A DNA stretch of 64,000 nt. Origin: Chryseobacterium daeguense DSM 19388. GTDB lineage: Bacteria; Bacteroidota; Bacteroidia; Flavobacteriales; Weeksellaceae. The notes beneath the pieces were generated by a model. The model did no database searches, had not been told where the DNA came from, and saw only the letters and a list, made by a program, of their open reading frames with translations. This document shows, piece after piece, positions 49,361-60,646 of the stretch; position 1 is the first letter of the stretch, and each line of letters starts with the position of its first letter. The stretch spans positions 248,001 through 312,000 of the forward strand of contig NZ_AUMT01000005.1 in the NCBI RefSeq assembly GCF_000430825.1, written 5' to 3'. A program made the translations under genes and the position numbers.

Positions 49361-50053
49361 ATGATTATGCTGAATCTTATTTTATTACACGGAGCTTTAG
49401 GACACAGTGATATTTTTGAACCTTTTAAAGAAGGGCTTTCAAAGTATTTTAAGATCCATACTCCTTTATTTTCAGGTCATGGAAATACGGAACTTCCTGC
49501 AGGTGGAATCAGTATTGAAAGATATGCCGAAGAGCTAAAGCAGTTTATTGATAAAGAAAACCTGAAAGATGTTTATATTTTCGGGCACAGCATGGGAGGA
49601 TATGTTGCACTTTGCTATGCCCTGCATCACTCAGAAAATCTGAACTCTATCATCACTTTAGGAACTAAATTCGATTGGACAGAAGAACAGGCAATAAAGG
49701 AAAGCAAAATGCTTAACCCTGAAATTATAGCTGAAAAAGTTCCGAAATATGCCGAACTGCTGGAAAAACAGCATGATACAAAATGGAAACAATTGCTGCC
49801 CGCTATTGCGGAAATGATGATTTCCCTGGGCAAAAACCCTCCTTTAAAAGATAATTTATCGATGATTAATCTTCCGGTTCAGATTATGGTGGGAGATCAG
49901 GATAATATGGTAACTATTGAAGAAAGCATGGAAGTTTACAGAAATCTTCCCGATGCAAAATTGGCCGTACTTCCCGGCACAAAGCATCCTTTGGATAAGG
50001 TAAGACCAGATTTATTGCTGAATTTAATTAAAGATTTTTGTGGGCTTTCATAG
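49361..50053 (+). CDS. Alpha/beta hydrolase
   Basis: 230 aa. Nucleophile elbow G-H-S-M-G-G near 71, oxyanion region L-L-H-G-A near 8, and catalytic D and H in V-G-D-Q-D-N and G-T-K-H-P. Similar to esterases/lysophospholipases. ATG at 49361 or 49367. Substrate unknown. Confidence 0.85.
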   Translation: MIMLNLILLHGALGHSDIFEPFKEGLSKYFKIHTPLFSGHGNTELPAGGISIERYAEELKQFIDKENLKDVYIFGHSMGGYVALCYALHHSENLNSIITLGTKFDWTEEQAIKESKMLNPEIIAEKVPKYAELLEKQHDTKWKQLLPAIAEMMISLGKNPPLKDNLSMINLPVQIMVGDQDNMVTIEESMEVYRNLPDAKLAVLPGTKHPLDKVRPDLLLNLIKDFCGLS

Positions 50054-50162
50054 TTATTTTAACACAAAAAGCGCTAAGATTTTTTACTACTTGCTCTTAA
50101 GTTCACAAAGCCGTTTCACTTATTAGAACACGAAGCTTATATTTTAAAATTGATAAAGTAAA

Positions 50163-50816
50163 TTATCTCTGTAATTTTTCGCCGTAGCTTAAATCTCCGG
50201 CGTCTCCCAATCCGGGTGTTATGTAGCCTTTTGATGTTAAATTTTCATCAATAGCTCCTACCCATATTCTTGCATTGGGATATGCCTGTCTGATGGTTTC
50301 TACACCCTGTTTAGAAGCAATGGCGGCAACAATATGAAGCTGTGACGGATTTCCGTTGGTTAATAAATCCTTGATAGCTTCTATTAATGAAGCGCCAGTT
50401 GCCAGCATCGGATCTGCGACAATCAAAGGCCGGCCTTCAATATTCGGGCAGGTAAGATAATCCTGCTTGATGGAAAAATAGTCATTTGCATCATGCTTTC
50501 TGTAAGCCGCAACAAAACCGCAGTCTGCTTTATCAAAATAATTTAAAATCCCTTCAAATAAAGGAACTCCCGCCCTTAAAATGGTTGTAATAACAGGCTG
50601 AACAGCAATTTCACGTACTCGGATTCTGTCCAAAGGTGTCTGAATTTCAATTTCTTTCTGTTCCAGGCTTTTGCTGATTTCAAAAGCTGCAATTTCACCG
50701 ATTCTCTCCATATTTCTACGGAATCTCATACGGTCCTGCTGGATTTGAATGTTCCTGAGCTCGTTAATCCAGGAATTAACCAAGGAGAATTGTTCTGATA
50801 AAACTATTGTGTTCAT
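50163..50816 (-). CDS. upp: Uracil phosphoribosyltransferase
   Basis: Pyrimidine-salvage enzyme converting uracil and PRPP to UMP; 217 aa. PRPP motif V-A-D-P-M-L-A-T-G-A-S-L at 133-144 and uracil-binding C-terminal Y-I-T-P-G-L-G-D-A-G-D. A repeat hairpin lies just upstream. Confidence 0.95.
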   Translation of the reverse strand: MNTIVLSEQFSLVNSWINELRNIQIQQDRMRFRRNMERIGEIAAFEISKSLEQKEIEIQTPLDRIRVREIAVQPVITTILRAGVPLFEGILNYFDKADCGFVAAYRKHDANDYFSIKQDYLTCPNIEGRPLIVADPMLATGASLIEAIKDLLTNGNPSQLHIVAAIASKQGVETIRQAYPNARIWVGAIDENLTSKGYITPGLGDAGDLSYGEKLQR

Positions 50817-50860
50817 TATTTTGATACTATTTAATAATGATAAAATATTTACAGATTGTA

Positions 50861-50937
50861 ATTTGTCATTCTGAAAGAAAAAATTCAGCTCAGCAGAGAT
50901 TCTTCATTACGCTTTCGCTTCATTCAGAATGACAAAT
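50861..50937. repeat. Inverted repeat ATTTGTCATTCTGAA (15-bp arms)
   Basis: ATTTGTCATTCTGAA (50861-50875) pairs perfectly with 50923-50937. It has the same TGTCATTCTG core as the elements at 19756, 19816 and 35277. It sits between der and upp. Confidence 0.85.
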
Positions 50938-50948
50938 ACAATATAAAT

Positions 50949-52259
50949 TTATTTCTGTCTAAAATACACCTCAATCGGAACTCCGGTAAACCCGAATTCT
51001 TTTCTCAACTGGTTTTCAGTAAATCTTTTATAGGGTTCTTTCACGTATTGTGGCAGGTTACAGAAGAAAACAAATTGTGGGGACGGTGTCGGAAGCTGTA
51101 CACAATATTTGATTTTAATGTATTTCCCTTTATTTGCCGGCGGCGGAGTTCCTTCAAAGATAGGAAGCATTACCTCATTCAGTTTTGAAGTTTTGATCTT
51201 CTTCTTACGGTCCTCATAAACCTGCATAGCAACCTCAACGGCTTTTAAAATCCTTTGCTTCGTTAATGCTGAAATAAATAAAATCGGAATGTCATTAAAC
51301 TGACCGATCTTGTCTTTGATCTGTTTTTCAAAATCACGCATTGTATTGGTTTGCTTATCTTCGATCAAATCCCATTTATTGACAAGAATTACAATACCTT
51401 TTCTGTTTTTCTGAGCCAGCCCGAAAATATTCATATCCTGAGATTCCCAGCCCTGGGTAGCATCTACCATGATAATAACCACGTCAGAATATTCAATGGA
51501 ACGGATAGAACGCATTACGGAATAGAATTCAAGATCTTCAGAAACCTTTGATTTTCTTCTCATTCCGGCTGTATCTACCAGTACAAACTCATGCCCGAAC
51601 TTATTATAAAGTGTCTGGATACTGTCTCTGGTAGTACCTGCAATATCTGTAACGATGTTTCTTTCAACATCCAGCAAAGCATTCGTTAAGGTTGATTTTC
51701 CTACGTTGGGACGACCTGCGATAGTAATTTTCGGAAGTCCTTCAAAAGGATCTTTGTATTCTGTAGTCGGGAAATCTTTTACGATATCATCCAGCAAATC
51801 TCCTGTTCCAGAGCCTGTAGCGGATGATAATGTATAATATTTATCGATTCCCAATTGGTAAAATTCTGTTGCCGGAAGCTCTTCCTTGGCAGAATCTACT
51901 TTATTGATAACAATATAAATAGGCTTATTTGACCTTCTTAAAAGTCTGTAAATTTCATAATCTGTATCCGTAAGACCTTCTTCTACATTCATCATAAAAA
52001 TAATGGAAGTAGCCTCATCTACAGCCAATTGCACCTGCTTGCGGATCTCTTCTTCAAAGATATCATCCGTTCCTACATCATATCCTCCGGTATCAATTAC
52101 TGTGAAATCTACCCCATTCCAATCTGATTTTCCGTAGTGACGGTCTCTCGTAACGCCTGCAGTAGAATCTACAATGGCTTCTCTTCTTTCAAGTAAACGG
52201 TTAAAAAGTGTGGATTTTCCTACGTTGGGACGCCCAACGATTGCGACAATATTCGACAT
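50949..52259 (-). CDS. der: Ribosome-assembly GTPase Der (EngA)
   Basis: 436 aa with two GTPase domains. G1 loops G-R-P-N-V-G-K-S occur at residues 8-15 and again near 180; G3 D-T-G-G and D-T-A-G; G4 N-K-V-D and N-K-W-D; C-terminal KH-like domain. Needed for 50S assembly. The -7 box TATCTTTG lies at 52341-52348 with an 81-nt leader containing a small hairpin (CTCCAA/TTGGAG, 52313-52327). Confidence 0.96.
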   Translation of the reverse strand: MSNIVAIVGRPNVGKSTLFNRLLERREAIVDSTAGVTRDRHYGKSDWNGVDFTVIDTGGYDVGTDDIFEEEIRKQVQLAVDEATSIIFMMNVEEGLTDTDYEIYRLLRRSNKPIYIVINKVDSAKEELPATEFYQLGIDKYYTLSSATGSGTGDLLDDIVKDFPTTEYKDPFEGLPKITIAGRPNVGKSTLTNALLDVERNIVTDIAGTTRDSIQTLYNKFGHEFVLVDTAGMRRKSKVSEDLEFYSVMRSIRSIEYSDVVIIMVDATQGWESQDMNIFGLAQKNRKGIVILVNKWDLIEDKQTNTMRDFEKQIKDKIGQFNDIPILFISALTKQRILKAVEVAMQVYEDRKKKIKTSKLNEVMLPIFEGTPPPANKGKYIKIKYCVQLPTPSPQFVFFCNLPQYVKEPYKRFTENQLRKEFGFTGVPIEVYFRQK

Positions 52260-52340
52260 AAAAAATGTTTAATAATCCTTCAACTGGTTCAGGACAAGTT
52301 ATTAATGGGTTTCTCCAACTTTTGGAGCCCAATTTTTTTG

Positions 52341-52348
52341 CAAAGATA
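52341..52348 (-). promoter_or_regulatory. -7 box of der
   Basis: TATCTTTG on the minus strand; no TTG at ideal spacing. A CTCCAA/TTGGAG hairpin (52313-52327) is in the leader. Confidence 0.4.
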
Positions 52349-52612
52349 GGATTTTTATTCCATTTGCTATTTTGAATAGATCAAATATAGAAATAAGCAA
52401 TACCAGGAACCTATTCCTTGATTATGATATTGGATTTATCATTATTAAAGCTTGGATGTCTCACCTTTCAGCATCCATTCTGATAATTTCCATCAAAAAT
52501 AATTCTTTGGATATCAACCAATAAAGCTTTTCACATCTGTTCATAATAATTAAACTTAAATAATTGTTTTTATATTTAAAATAAATTCTATAATTTCGCG
52601 CCACAGAAACAG

Positions 52613-52683
52613 AGACTCATGGTGTAGCGGTAACACTACTGATTTTGGTTCAGTCATCTGGGGTTCGAATCCCTGTGAGTCTA
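52613..52683 (+). tRNA. tRNA-Gln (anticodon TTG)
   Basis: 71 nt cloverleaf: acceptor AGACTCA (52613-52619) / TGAGTCT (52676-52682) with discriminator A, D-arm, anticodon stem ACTGA/TCAGT with loop TTTTGGT (anticodon TTG at 52645-52647), and T-loop TTCGAAT. No CCA encoded. The 350 bp upstream holds only the der leader and AT-rich DNA. Confidence 0.96.
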
Positions 52684-52685
52684 CG

Positions 52686-52713
52686 AATCACCCTATCCAT
52701 AGGGTGATTTTTT
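52686..52713 (+). terminator. Terminator of tRNA-Gln
   Basis: AATCACCCTAT / ATAGGGTGATT stem with 2-nt loop, then TTTTTT, 3 nt after the tRNA. Confidence 0.88.
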
Positions 52714-52899
52714 ATATCTATGGACTAGCTTCAATTTCAAGCATCCCTTCCCTTTAAAAGAAATCTATTAAAGTAATGATACATAAATATGAAAATAAAA
52801 AAACCTCTTGGAAGAGGCCTGTTTAATATATATCATAAATATTTATTAATTTCACAATATATAATATCTCATTCAATAGTGACTTTAATTAAATAAAAA

Positions 52900-52919
52900 T
52901 ACCCGGAATTTCCGAGGTA
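52900..52919 (-). terminator. Terminator of the 126-aa secreted protein gene
   Basis: TACC-CGGAA / TTCCG-GGTA stem, T run on the minus strand, 25 nt past the stop codon at 52944. Confidence 0.7.
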
Positions 52920-52943
52920 ATTATTTTTTTAGCAGCAAAGATT

Positions 52944-53324
52944 CTATTTTTCAATATGAAAAACTGCCTTTTTATCTACCGTTAGAATTCCACTCTTGTG
53001 ATTTTTTAATTTAAAAGAAGCGATATGGTCATCAAATTTAAAAACAATGCTGTCCTTATTGATTTTCTTTAAATCTTTAACTTTACTTCTGTCTGAAATA
53101 GAGCCATTCTGCTTTATCATAATGCTGTCTGCAGTAAAAATTATCTGGCTTTTCTGATCTACTATTTTTTTCTTAACAATTTTATGTAAAGCTACATCCT
53201 TCATGCTGATTTGTTCAATATTATAAGAATCAACAACATTCCAGTTTCCTAGAAATTCACTTTTCTGTATCGTTGCAAAAGACAGACAGATCAGCATTCC
53301 AACTGTAAAAAAAACATTTCTCAT
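52944..53324 (-). CDS. Small secreted lipocalin-like unknown protein
   Basis: 126 aa with an N-terminal signal (to F-A-T-I-Q). F-L-G-N-W-N-V-V-D-S at the start of the mature part is the lipocalin-like G-x-W pattern; the rest is beta-rich and Lys-rich. No partner known. It follows the 143-aa secreted protein gene by 58 bp. Confidence 0.6.
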   Translation of the reverse strand: MRNVFFTVGMLICLSFATIQKSEFLGNWNVVDSYNIEQISMKDVALHKIVKKKIVDQKSQIIFTADSIMIKQNGSISDRSKVKDLKKINKDSIVFKFDDHIASFKLKNHKSGILTVDKKAVFHIEK

Positions 53325-53382
53325 ACACTTAATATTTAAATTAGCGAGAATAAAATTCTCGCTAATAATTTTTAATAATAAA

Positions 53383-53814
53383 TTAATCTGGATTGTTGGC
53401 AGTTACGTTATTATCCAATTCAAAAATAAGAGCTTTAATATTTGAATCGATTTCCACATTTCCGCCTGTGTCTTCATCAGTTACACTACCTTCCATTCCG
53501 GTGATTACTGATCCTTCCGGCGTTTTTTCTCTGGATACTTTCCCAACAAAATGGTAATGGTGTCCTCCACCTACCATGTGGACATCATAGCTATTAATTC
53601 TTGGTCCGGACCAGCCTATTGAAACGTCAACCCATCCGTAGATGTGCCAAGTTGTACCACTGGTATCAGTAATATACTCATCAATTTTGATTTTTTTCAA
53701 AAGATAGTCACTCTGTGACGCTTCAGTTGTAGATACAATAGATGGTAACTCCTGAATGTTTGCGCTTGCTATTCCCGCTACAGAGAAAGCTGCTAATAAA
53801 AGAACTTTTTTCAT
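53383..53814 (-). CDS. Small secreted unknown protein
   Basis: 143 aa with signal peptide (M-K-K-V-L-L-L-A-A-F-S-V-A-G-I-A-S-A). The mature part is beta-rich with a His cluster (G-G-G-H-H-Y-H-F-V-G). No family recognised. It is upstream of, and probably cotranscribed with, the lipocalin-like gene. Confidence 0.6.
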   Translation of the reverse strand: MKKVLLLAAFSVAGIASANIQELPSIVSTTEASQSDYLLKKIKIDEYITDTSGTTWHIYGWVDVSIGWSGPRINSYDVHMVGGGHHYHFVGKVSREKTPEGSVITGMEGSVTDEDTGGNVEIDSNIKALIFELDNNVTANNPD

Positions 53815-54004
53815 TGAATTAGTTTTTTTAAGTTATTAATTTTTTGTGATTGCAATCTGATAGCAATGATACAATTTTTTTTAATCACTAATTCGAGAAT
53901 AAAAAAAATTAACAAACTTTAACATAATTAAACTAATTAAACATAAATAAAATAAACAAATACATACATTTATTGATGTATATTTAATAAATTAAAAATA
54001 CAAT

Positions 54005-54262
54005 ATGAATAACGAATCAATTGAATCAAAACTTACAGATTTGCAGCAACAAATTAAACTGATGCAACATTTATATTTTACTATAAATCTCAGGCGCGAA
54101 GAGGAAATCCCTATTATGGAGCTTTTAAAAGAGATAAAAACGGAAAATGAAGAATTTATGTCAAAACTTACGGAATTGAAGAATACATTCCTATCTGTGA
54201 CACAATCCACAGTAGAAACCAAAGAAAAACACACCAAGATCAACAATGTTGATTTGGTCTAA
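54005..54262 (+). CDS. Small coiled-coil protein, 85 aa
   Basis: Highly charged helical protein (E/K/L heptads such as L-T-D-L-Q-Q-Q-I-K-L-M-Q-H-L), no signal peptide. No family recognised. It has its own terminator and an AT-rich upstream region. The reverse-strand ORF over it is less plausible. Confidence 0.5.
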   Translation: MNNESIESKLTDLQQQIKLMQHLYFTINLRREEEIPIMELLKEIKTENEEFMSKLTELKNTFLSVTQSTVETKEKHTKINNVDLV

Positions 54263-54288
54263 TAACTAACAAACTACAATATTAAAAC

Positions 54289-54323
54289 AGAGGCTATCCA
54301 CCTGGAACAGCCTCTTGTTTTTT
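54289..54323 (+). terminator. Terminator of the coiled-coil protein gene
   Basis: AGAGGCT / AGCCTCT stem, then TTGTTTTTT. It may also serve the convergent gene at 54335. Confidence 0.75.
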
Positions 54324-54334
54324 AATTTTTAATT

Positions 54335-54571
54335 TCAAATAACTTCCAAAAAATCACTGATTTTATCAAATAATTTTTCAGCCTGTCTTTCATTACCGGG
54401 AAATGGCTCTCTGAAATGATTATCCTTTAAAGGGATGATACAGTCTCCCCTGTCGATATACAGGTGGACTTCATGATCAGCAGAAACTTTGAAACTGTAA
54501 GTTTTATCATCTATTTCCTTAAACCCTTTATTGATAATATAATTTCTGAAATTAAATTTTTCTTTTTCCAT
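54335..54571 (-). CDS. Hypothetical 78-aa protein
   Basis: Small soluble protein without recognised family; alternating charged and aromatic residues, ending in a helical D-K-I-S-D-F-L-E-V-I. It is 15 bp downstream of the secreted module protein, so they may share a transcript. Confidence 0.5.
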   Translation of the reverse strand: MEKEKFNFRNYIINKGFKEIDDKTYSFKVSADHEVHLYIDRGDCIIPLKDNHFREPFPGNERQAEKLFDKISDFLEVI

Positions 54572-54586
54572 GATCTAATACTCGTG

Positions 54587-55195
54587 TTAATATCTGGAAA
54601 TCACTGCCCATGCAGAGCCCGTGCTTTGGACTACGACACCCCTTCCCATATCGTTATTGTTCAGCCCGTAATTGGTAAAATTACTTCCATTCATACGAAA
54701 TGTTCCCGAAATAGTAATATTTCCGGTGGTATCGTTCAATACATTATAAACTTTTCCCTGATTTGTAGCAGTGGCAACAGGAAGAGCTATGTTTCCCCCT
54801 GCAAGAACCGTATAATCATCTGCAGCTACAGTTCCTGAATTAAGCGTTCTCGTTTTTTGATCTGATGAAGACATGATTTTGATCCATCTGTTCACGGAAG
54901 GCGTGCCATTGAAAAGATAGTATCCGGGTGATGTCACACCTTGTGTCTGCCCGGCTGGTAAAGAATCCGCTGCTGTTACATAAACCAGCGCCCCGGTTTG
55001 TGAAGAGGTATACGATTTTGATCTAAGCTCGTCGCCGGATAATCTTGGCGCAATAATCCCATCTAATTTGTTAGCATCTGCAGGACTTCCCATAACGTCC
55101 AGCGTAGCACCTGGAAGCATCGTATTAATACCAACCTGTGCAAATGAAAATGTGCCTGCCAGCAAAAAAGCAGGAAATAATAATTTTGTTGTCAT
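54587..55195 (-). CDS. Secreted protein related to the 'KG-x-PR' module family
   Basis: 202 aa, signal peptide to S-F-A-Q. G-I-N-T-x-x-P-x-A-T-L-D-V-M is the common start of these Bacteroidota surface proteins, then L-D-G-I-I-A-P-R-L and Y-Y-L-F-N-G-T, as in the genes at 29300 and 30786. The C-terminus ends S-A-W-A-V-I-S-R-Y. Function unknown. Confidence 0.65.
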   Translation of the reverse strand: MTTKLLFPAFLLAGTFSFAQVGINTMLPGATLDVMGSPADANKLDGIIAPRLSGDELRSKSYTSSQTGALVYVTAADSLPAGQTQGVTSPGYYLFNGTPSVNRWIKIMSSSDQKTRTLNSGTVAADDYTVLAGGNIALPVATATNQGKVYNVLNDTTGNITISGTFRMNGSNFTNYGLNNNDMGRGVVVQSTGSAWAVISRY

Positions 55196-55283
55196 AAGTG
55201 TTTAAAAATGTTTTCTGAACAAAAATAAACTTTATTTGAATATATCCTAATATTTCAGTCATTATTTTATTAATTTAACACAA

Positions 55284-55310
55284 AATAAGCAGCCCTTACG
55301 ACTGCTTATT
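55284..55310 (-). terminator. Terminator of katG
   Basis: AATAAGCAG / CTGCTTATT hairpin with a 9-nt loop, 30 nt past the stop codon. Confidence 0.75.
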
Positions 55311-55339
55311 AAATTATTATGTTAAGTCATTGCATTAAA

Positions 55340-57952
<2,613 letters not shown>

Positions 57953-58414
57953 ATGAAAAAAATATTGACGGTCATTCTTGTAGCATTTATCATCATTCAG
58001 TTTTTTCCTATTGACAAGACAAATCCCGCTCCTACACCCGGAATGGATTTTTTGAAAATTAAAAAAACTCCACCTGAAATTGCAACAATCATTTCAACAT
58101 CATGCTACGACTGCCATTCTAATGAAACAAAATATCCGTGGTATTCCAACTTTGCTCCGTCTTCATGGATCATGAAAAATCATATCAACGAAGGAAGAAA
58201 GCATCTCAACTTTTCCACTTTTGCAACTTATGAACCTAAGCAACAGGCACACAAATTGCATGAATGTATAGAAATGATCGAGAAAAAAGAGATGCCTCTG
58301 GAATCATACTTTATCGGTCATCAGGGCGCTAAATTGACAGATGAACAAAGGAAAATCCTGATCAATTATTTCAAAAAAGAAAAAGAGGAAACGGAAAGAA
58401 AAATGGTATTTTAA
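57953..58414 (+). CDS. Haem-binding domain protein (CxxCH)
   Basis: 153 aa, N-terminal membrane anchor (I-L-T-V-I-L-V-A-F-I-I-I-Q-F), then S-C51-Y-D-C54-H55-S-N-E-T-K-Y-P-W-Y, the Haem_bd family signature. Faces the periplasm. Followed after 11 nt by a DCC thiol oxidoreductase gene, which may keep the cysteines reduced. Confidence 0.85.
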   Translation: MKKILTVILVAFIIIQFFPIDKTNPAPTPGMDFLKIKKTPPEIATIISTSCYDCHSNETKYPWYSNFAPSSWIMKNHINEGRKHLNFSTFATYEPKQQAHKLHECIEMIEKKEMPLESYFIGHQGAKLTDEQRKILINYFKKEKEETERKMVF

Positions 58415-58425
58415 AATTAAAAATT

Positions 58426-58842
58426 ATGCAGGAAAACTGGCAAAATAAGTATATCGTATTTTTCGACGGAGAGTGTGGAGTATGTAATTTTTGGGTACAA
58501 TGGATTTTGGAAAGGGACAAAAAAGATCAGTTTTTATTCGCTTCGCTTCAATCTGATTTTGGGCAGAAATTTTTAACGGAAAGAGGCCTGGATACAAAAG
58601 TTTTTAAAACAATGTACCTCTGGAAACCTAATGAGTATTATTTAATTAAATCAAAAGCCATTCTTAAAATAGCCAATCTCCTTGGTGGAAGCTACAAAGC
58701 ATTAAGCTGGCTGGGAAAACTGATGTTTCCTGCCGTAAGTGACCGGATTTATGATATTATTTCAAATAACAGAATGAAACTTGCCAATCAGAAATGTTAC
58801 CTGCCGACACCTCATGAAAGAGCGAAATTTATTGAGGTTTAA
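58426..58842 (+). CDS. DCC-family thiol-disulfide oxidoreductase
   Basis: 138 aa (DUF393). F-F-D-G-E-C17-G-V-C20-N-F holds the DCC/CxxC motif. Soluble, no signal peptide. Cotranscribed with the haem-binding gene; terminator follows. Confidence 0.87.
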   Translation: MQENWQNKYIVFFDGECGVCNFWVQWILERDKKDQFLFASLQSDFGQKFLTERGLDTKVFKTMYLWKPNEYYLIKSKAILKIANLLGGSYKALSWLGKLMFPAVSDRIYDIISNNRMKLANQKCYLPTPHERAKFIEV

Positions 58843-58940
58843 TTTAATTTAAATACGAATTTCACTAATTCTAACGAATCACATCATTGAGATTTTTTAC
58901 GAAATTAACAAACTGTTCGAAATTTTAATTATAAAAATAT

Positions 58941-58968
58941 AAAGACTGCTTCAAAATTGAAACAGTCT
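58941..58968. terminator. Terminator between the DCC and amylase genes
   Basis: AAAGACTG-c-TTCAA / TTGAA-a-CAGTCTTT with TTTTTT after it; near-symmetrical, so it may act both ways. Confidence 0.85.
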
Positions 58969-59026
58969 TTTTTATTATCACAGATTCACTGGTTTACACA
59001 GATCTTTCTGTTAAAATTATTTTATA

Positions 59027-60457
59027 CTATTGATTCAGAGACCAGACAGAATAGCTGTTCGGCGGACACTGAATTTTCACCCATTTGTCCCCCTGTGTTG
59101 TAGGATACCAACTGGAATGTCCTGTAAAATCTTTAATCTGTTGGCTTGTCCAGTTGGTTTGAACCCATCTTTCCTGCCAGCTTGATGAGCTGTTGATGTA
59201 CACTACTAATCCCGGATTTCCGTTGTAGCCGTTTCTTCTGGCAATATATTCATCATTATCAGTATATAAAATAGATGTATTTCCGGTAGCTTTATTATTA
59301 TGAATCCAGATGAGATTATTTAATCTTTCTTTATTCAGCCATTCTTCATAATCCCTGTAGAAAACCGTAGGATAGCCCTCATGAGTAAGAATATAGGCAT
59401 AAGCAAGCATCTTATTATTGATAATATCCGTATCATGATTTGCCACAAAAGTTACTGCTTTATAAGGATTTCTTTTCCACATCATGTCATCGTTAAGCGC
59501 GTTCAGGTTTCCGTTATCGAAAGCTTCATCCATTTTATAATACGCAGCGAAATCAAATACGGAGCTGTTGGCATTATTCGCCCACCATTCCAGTGTATTT
59601 ACGTTTGAATCCCATAGCTCACCGACGGAAAAGCCTCCCACATTAGCATTCCATGTATTCACCACCCATGGTCCGAAACCTTTTACATAATCAAATCTCC
59701 AGCCGTCAAATTTCATTACATTTTTGTAATACTTCCCCACAGAATCATCCCTTTCCCACAGCCAGCTCTGCACATAAGGATTGGCATGACAAAGATCCGG
59801 AAAGCCTCCGAAAGCACCTTCATCATTATTCCCATAGGAATTTTTGTAGAAATCATTGTAATTCCTGGTAAATTTCCCTGAAGCCACACCAGAAAAGTTT
59901 GTCCACGTATTGGTTCCTGTATACGGGTTGGCTTCCGACTGGCCGCCACTGTTGTGGTTGATCACAATATCCGCATACACCTGCATATTTTCCGCATGAG
60001 CTTTTGTAATTAAGGCTTCCAGCTCAGTTCTGGAACCGAATCGGGTTTCAATGCTCCCATTTTGATTGTAATTTCCGAAATCGTAATAATCAGTAGGATC
60101 ATATCCCATTGAATAAGGCCCGTTTTGAGCTTTTGAAGCCGGCGGCAGCCAGACTGCACCGATTCCGGCATTGGACCAGTCGGTAATTTTTCCTTTTACG
60201 GTATTCCACCAGTTTCCGCCATCAGGAACATCCCAATAAAATCCCTGCATAAGAACGCTTCCTCCGGGTCCCGCTACAAATTTTGCAGTAGAAGAAGTTC
60301 CGGTGCTGAAAGGCCGCCCGTCATGCGTGGTGACATTCACAATTTTGTTGTGAACTTCCTGTTTTTTTGGATTTTCAATGGTCATTTCATCATTGTCCTG
60401 ACAGGAACTTACAAGCCCTAAAGCCAGCATAGAAAGTAAAAAGTGTGTTTTTTTCAT
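59027..60457 (-). CDS. Alpha-amylase, GH13 lipoprotein
   Basis: 476 aa; lipobox L-V-S-S-C19. GH13 catalytic residues D256 (G-W-R-F-D-Y-V-K), E280 (S-V-G-E-L-W) and D342 (N-H-D-T-D). Conserved V-I-N-H-N near 165. Length and M-Q-G-F-Y-W-D start fit glucan 1,4-alpha-maltotetraohydrolase/alpha-amylase-type enzymes, so it probably digests starch outside the cell. No sus-type genes are beside it. Confidence 0.92.
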   Translation of the reverse strand: MKKTHFLLSMLALGLVSSCQDNDEMTIENPKKQEVHNKIVNVTTHDGRPFSTGTSSTAKFVAGPGGSVLMQGFYWDVPDGGNWWNTVKGKITDWSNAGIGAVWLPPASKAQNGPYSMGYDPTDYYDFGNYNQNGSIETRFGSRTELEALITKAHAENMQVYADIVINHNSGGQSEANPYTGTNTWTNFSGVASGKFTRNYNDFYKNSYGNNDEGAFGGFPDLCHANPYVQSWLWERDDSVGKYYKNVMKFDGWRFDYVKGFGPWVVNTWNANVGGFSVGELWDSNVNTLEWWANNANSSVFDFAAYYKMDEAFDNGNLNALNDDMMWKRNPYKAVTFVANHDTDIINNKMLAYAYILTHEGYPTVFYRDYEEWLNKERLNNLIWIHNNKATGNTSILYTDNDEYIARRNGYNGNPGLVVYINSSSSWQERWVQTNWTSQQIKDFTGHSSWYPTTQGDKWVKIQCPPNSYSVWSLNQ

Positions 60458-60632
60458 ATTGAAAGTTTTAATTATTAAACCATTAACTAAAATACAATTT
60501 TATTAAATTAAATTCTTTCCGCAGTGAAATATTTTTCATTTTTAATAACAAACTATTAAATAGCATTATTTAAATTTTCATTAAAAAAGTATAAACTTTA
60601 AAGATTTTCGGTACAATTTTTCCATTAATCCA

Positions 60633-60640
60633 TATATTTG
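60633..60640 (+). promoter_or_regulatory. -7 box of the DUF4290 gene, near the start codon
   Basis: TATATTTG ending 6 nt before the ATG at 60647. No TTG at 19-nt spacing. Predicts a leaderless or near-leaderless mRNA. Confidence 0.55.
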
Positions 60641-60646
60641 CATACT

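Noticed and set aside
52789..52899. 36-codon plus-strand ORF after tRNA-Gln
   Set aside because: AT-rich, contains a CCTCTT/AAGAGG hairpin and no start-context support; likely chance.
54464..54838. 124-aa plus-strand ORF
   Set aside because: Antisense to the secreted module protein and the 78-aa gene, which have signal peptide or better frame support.
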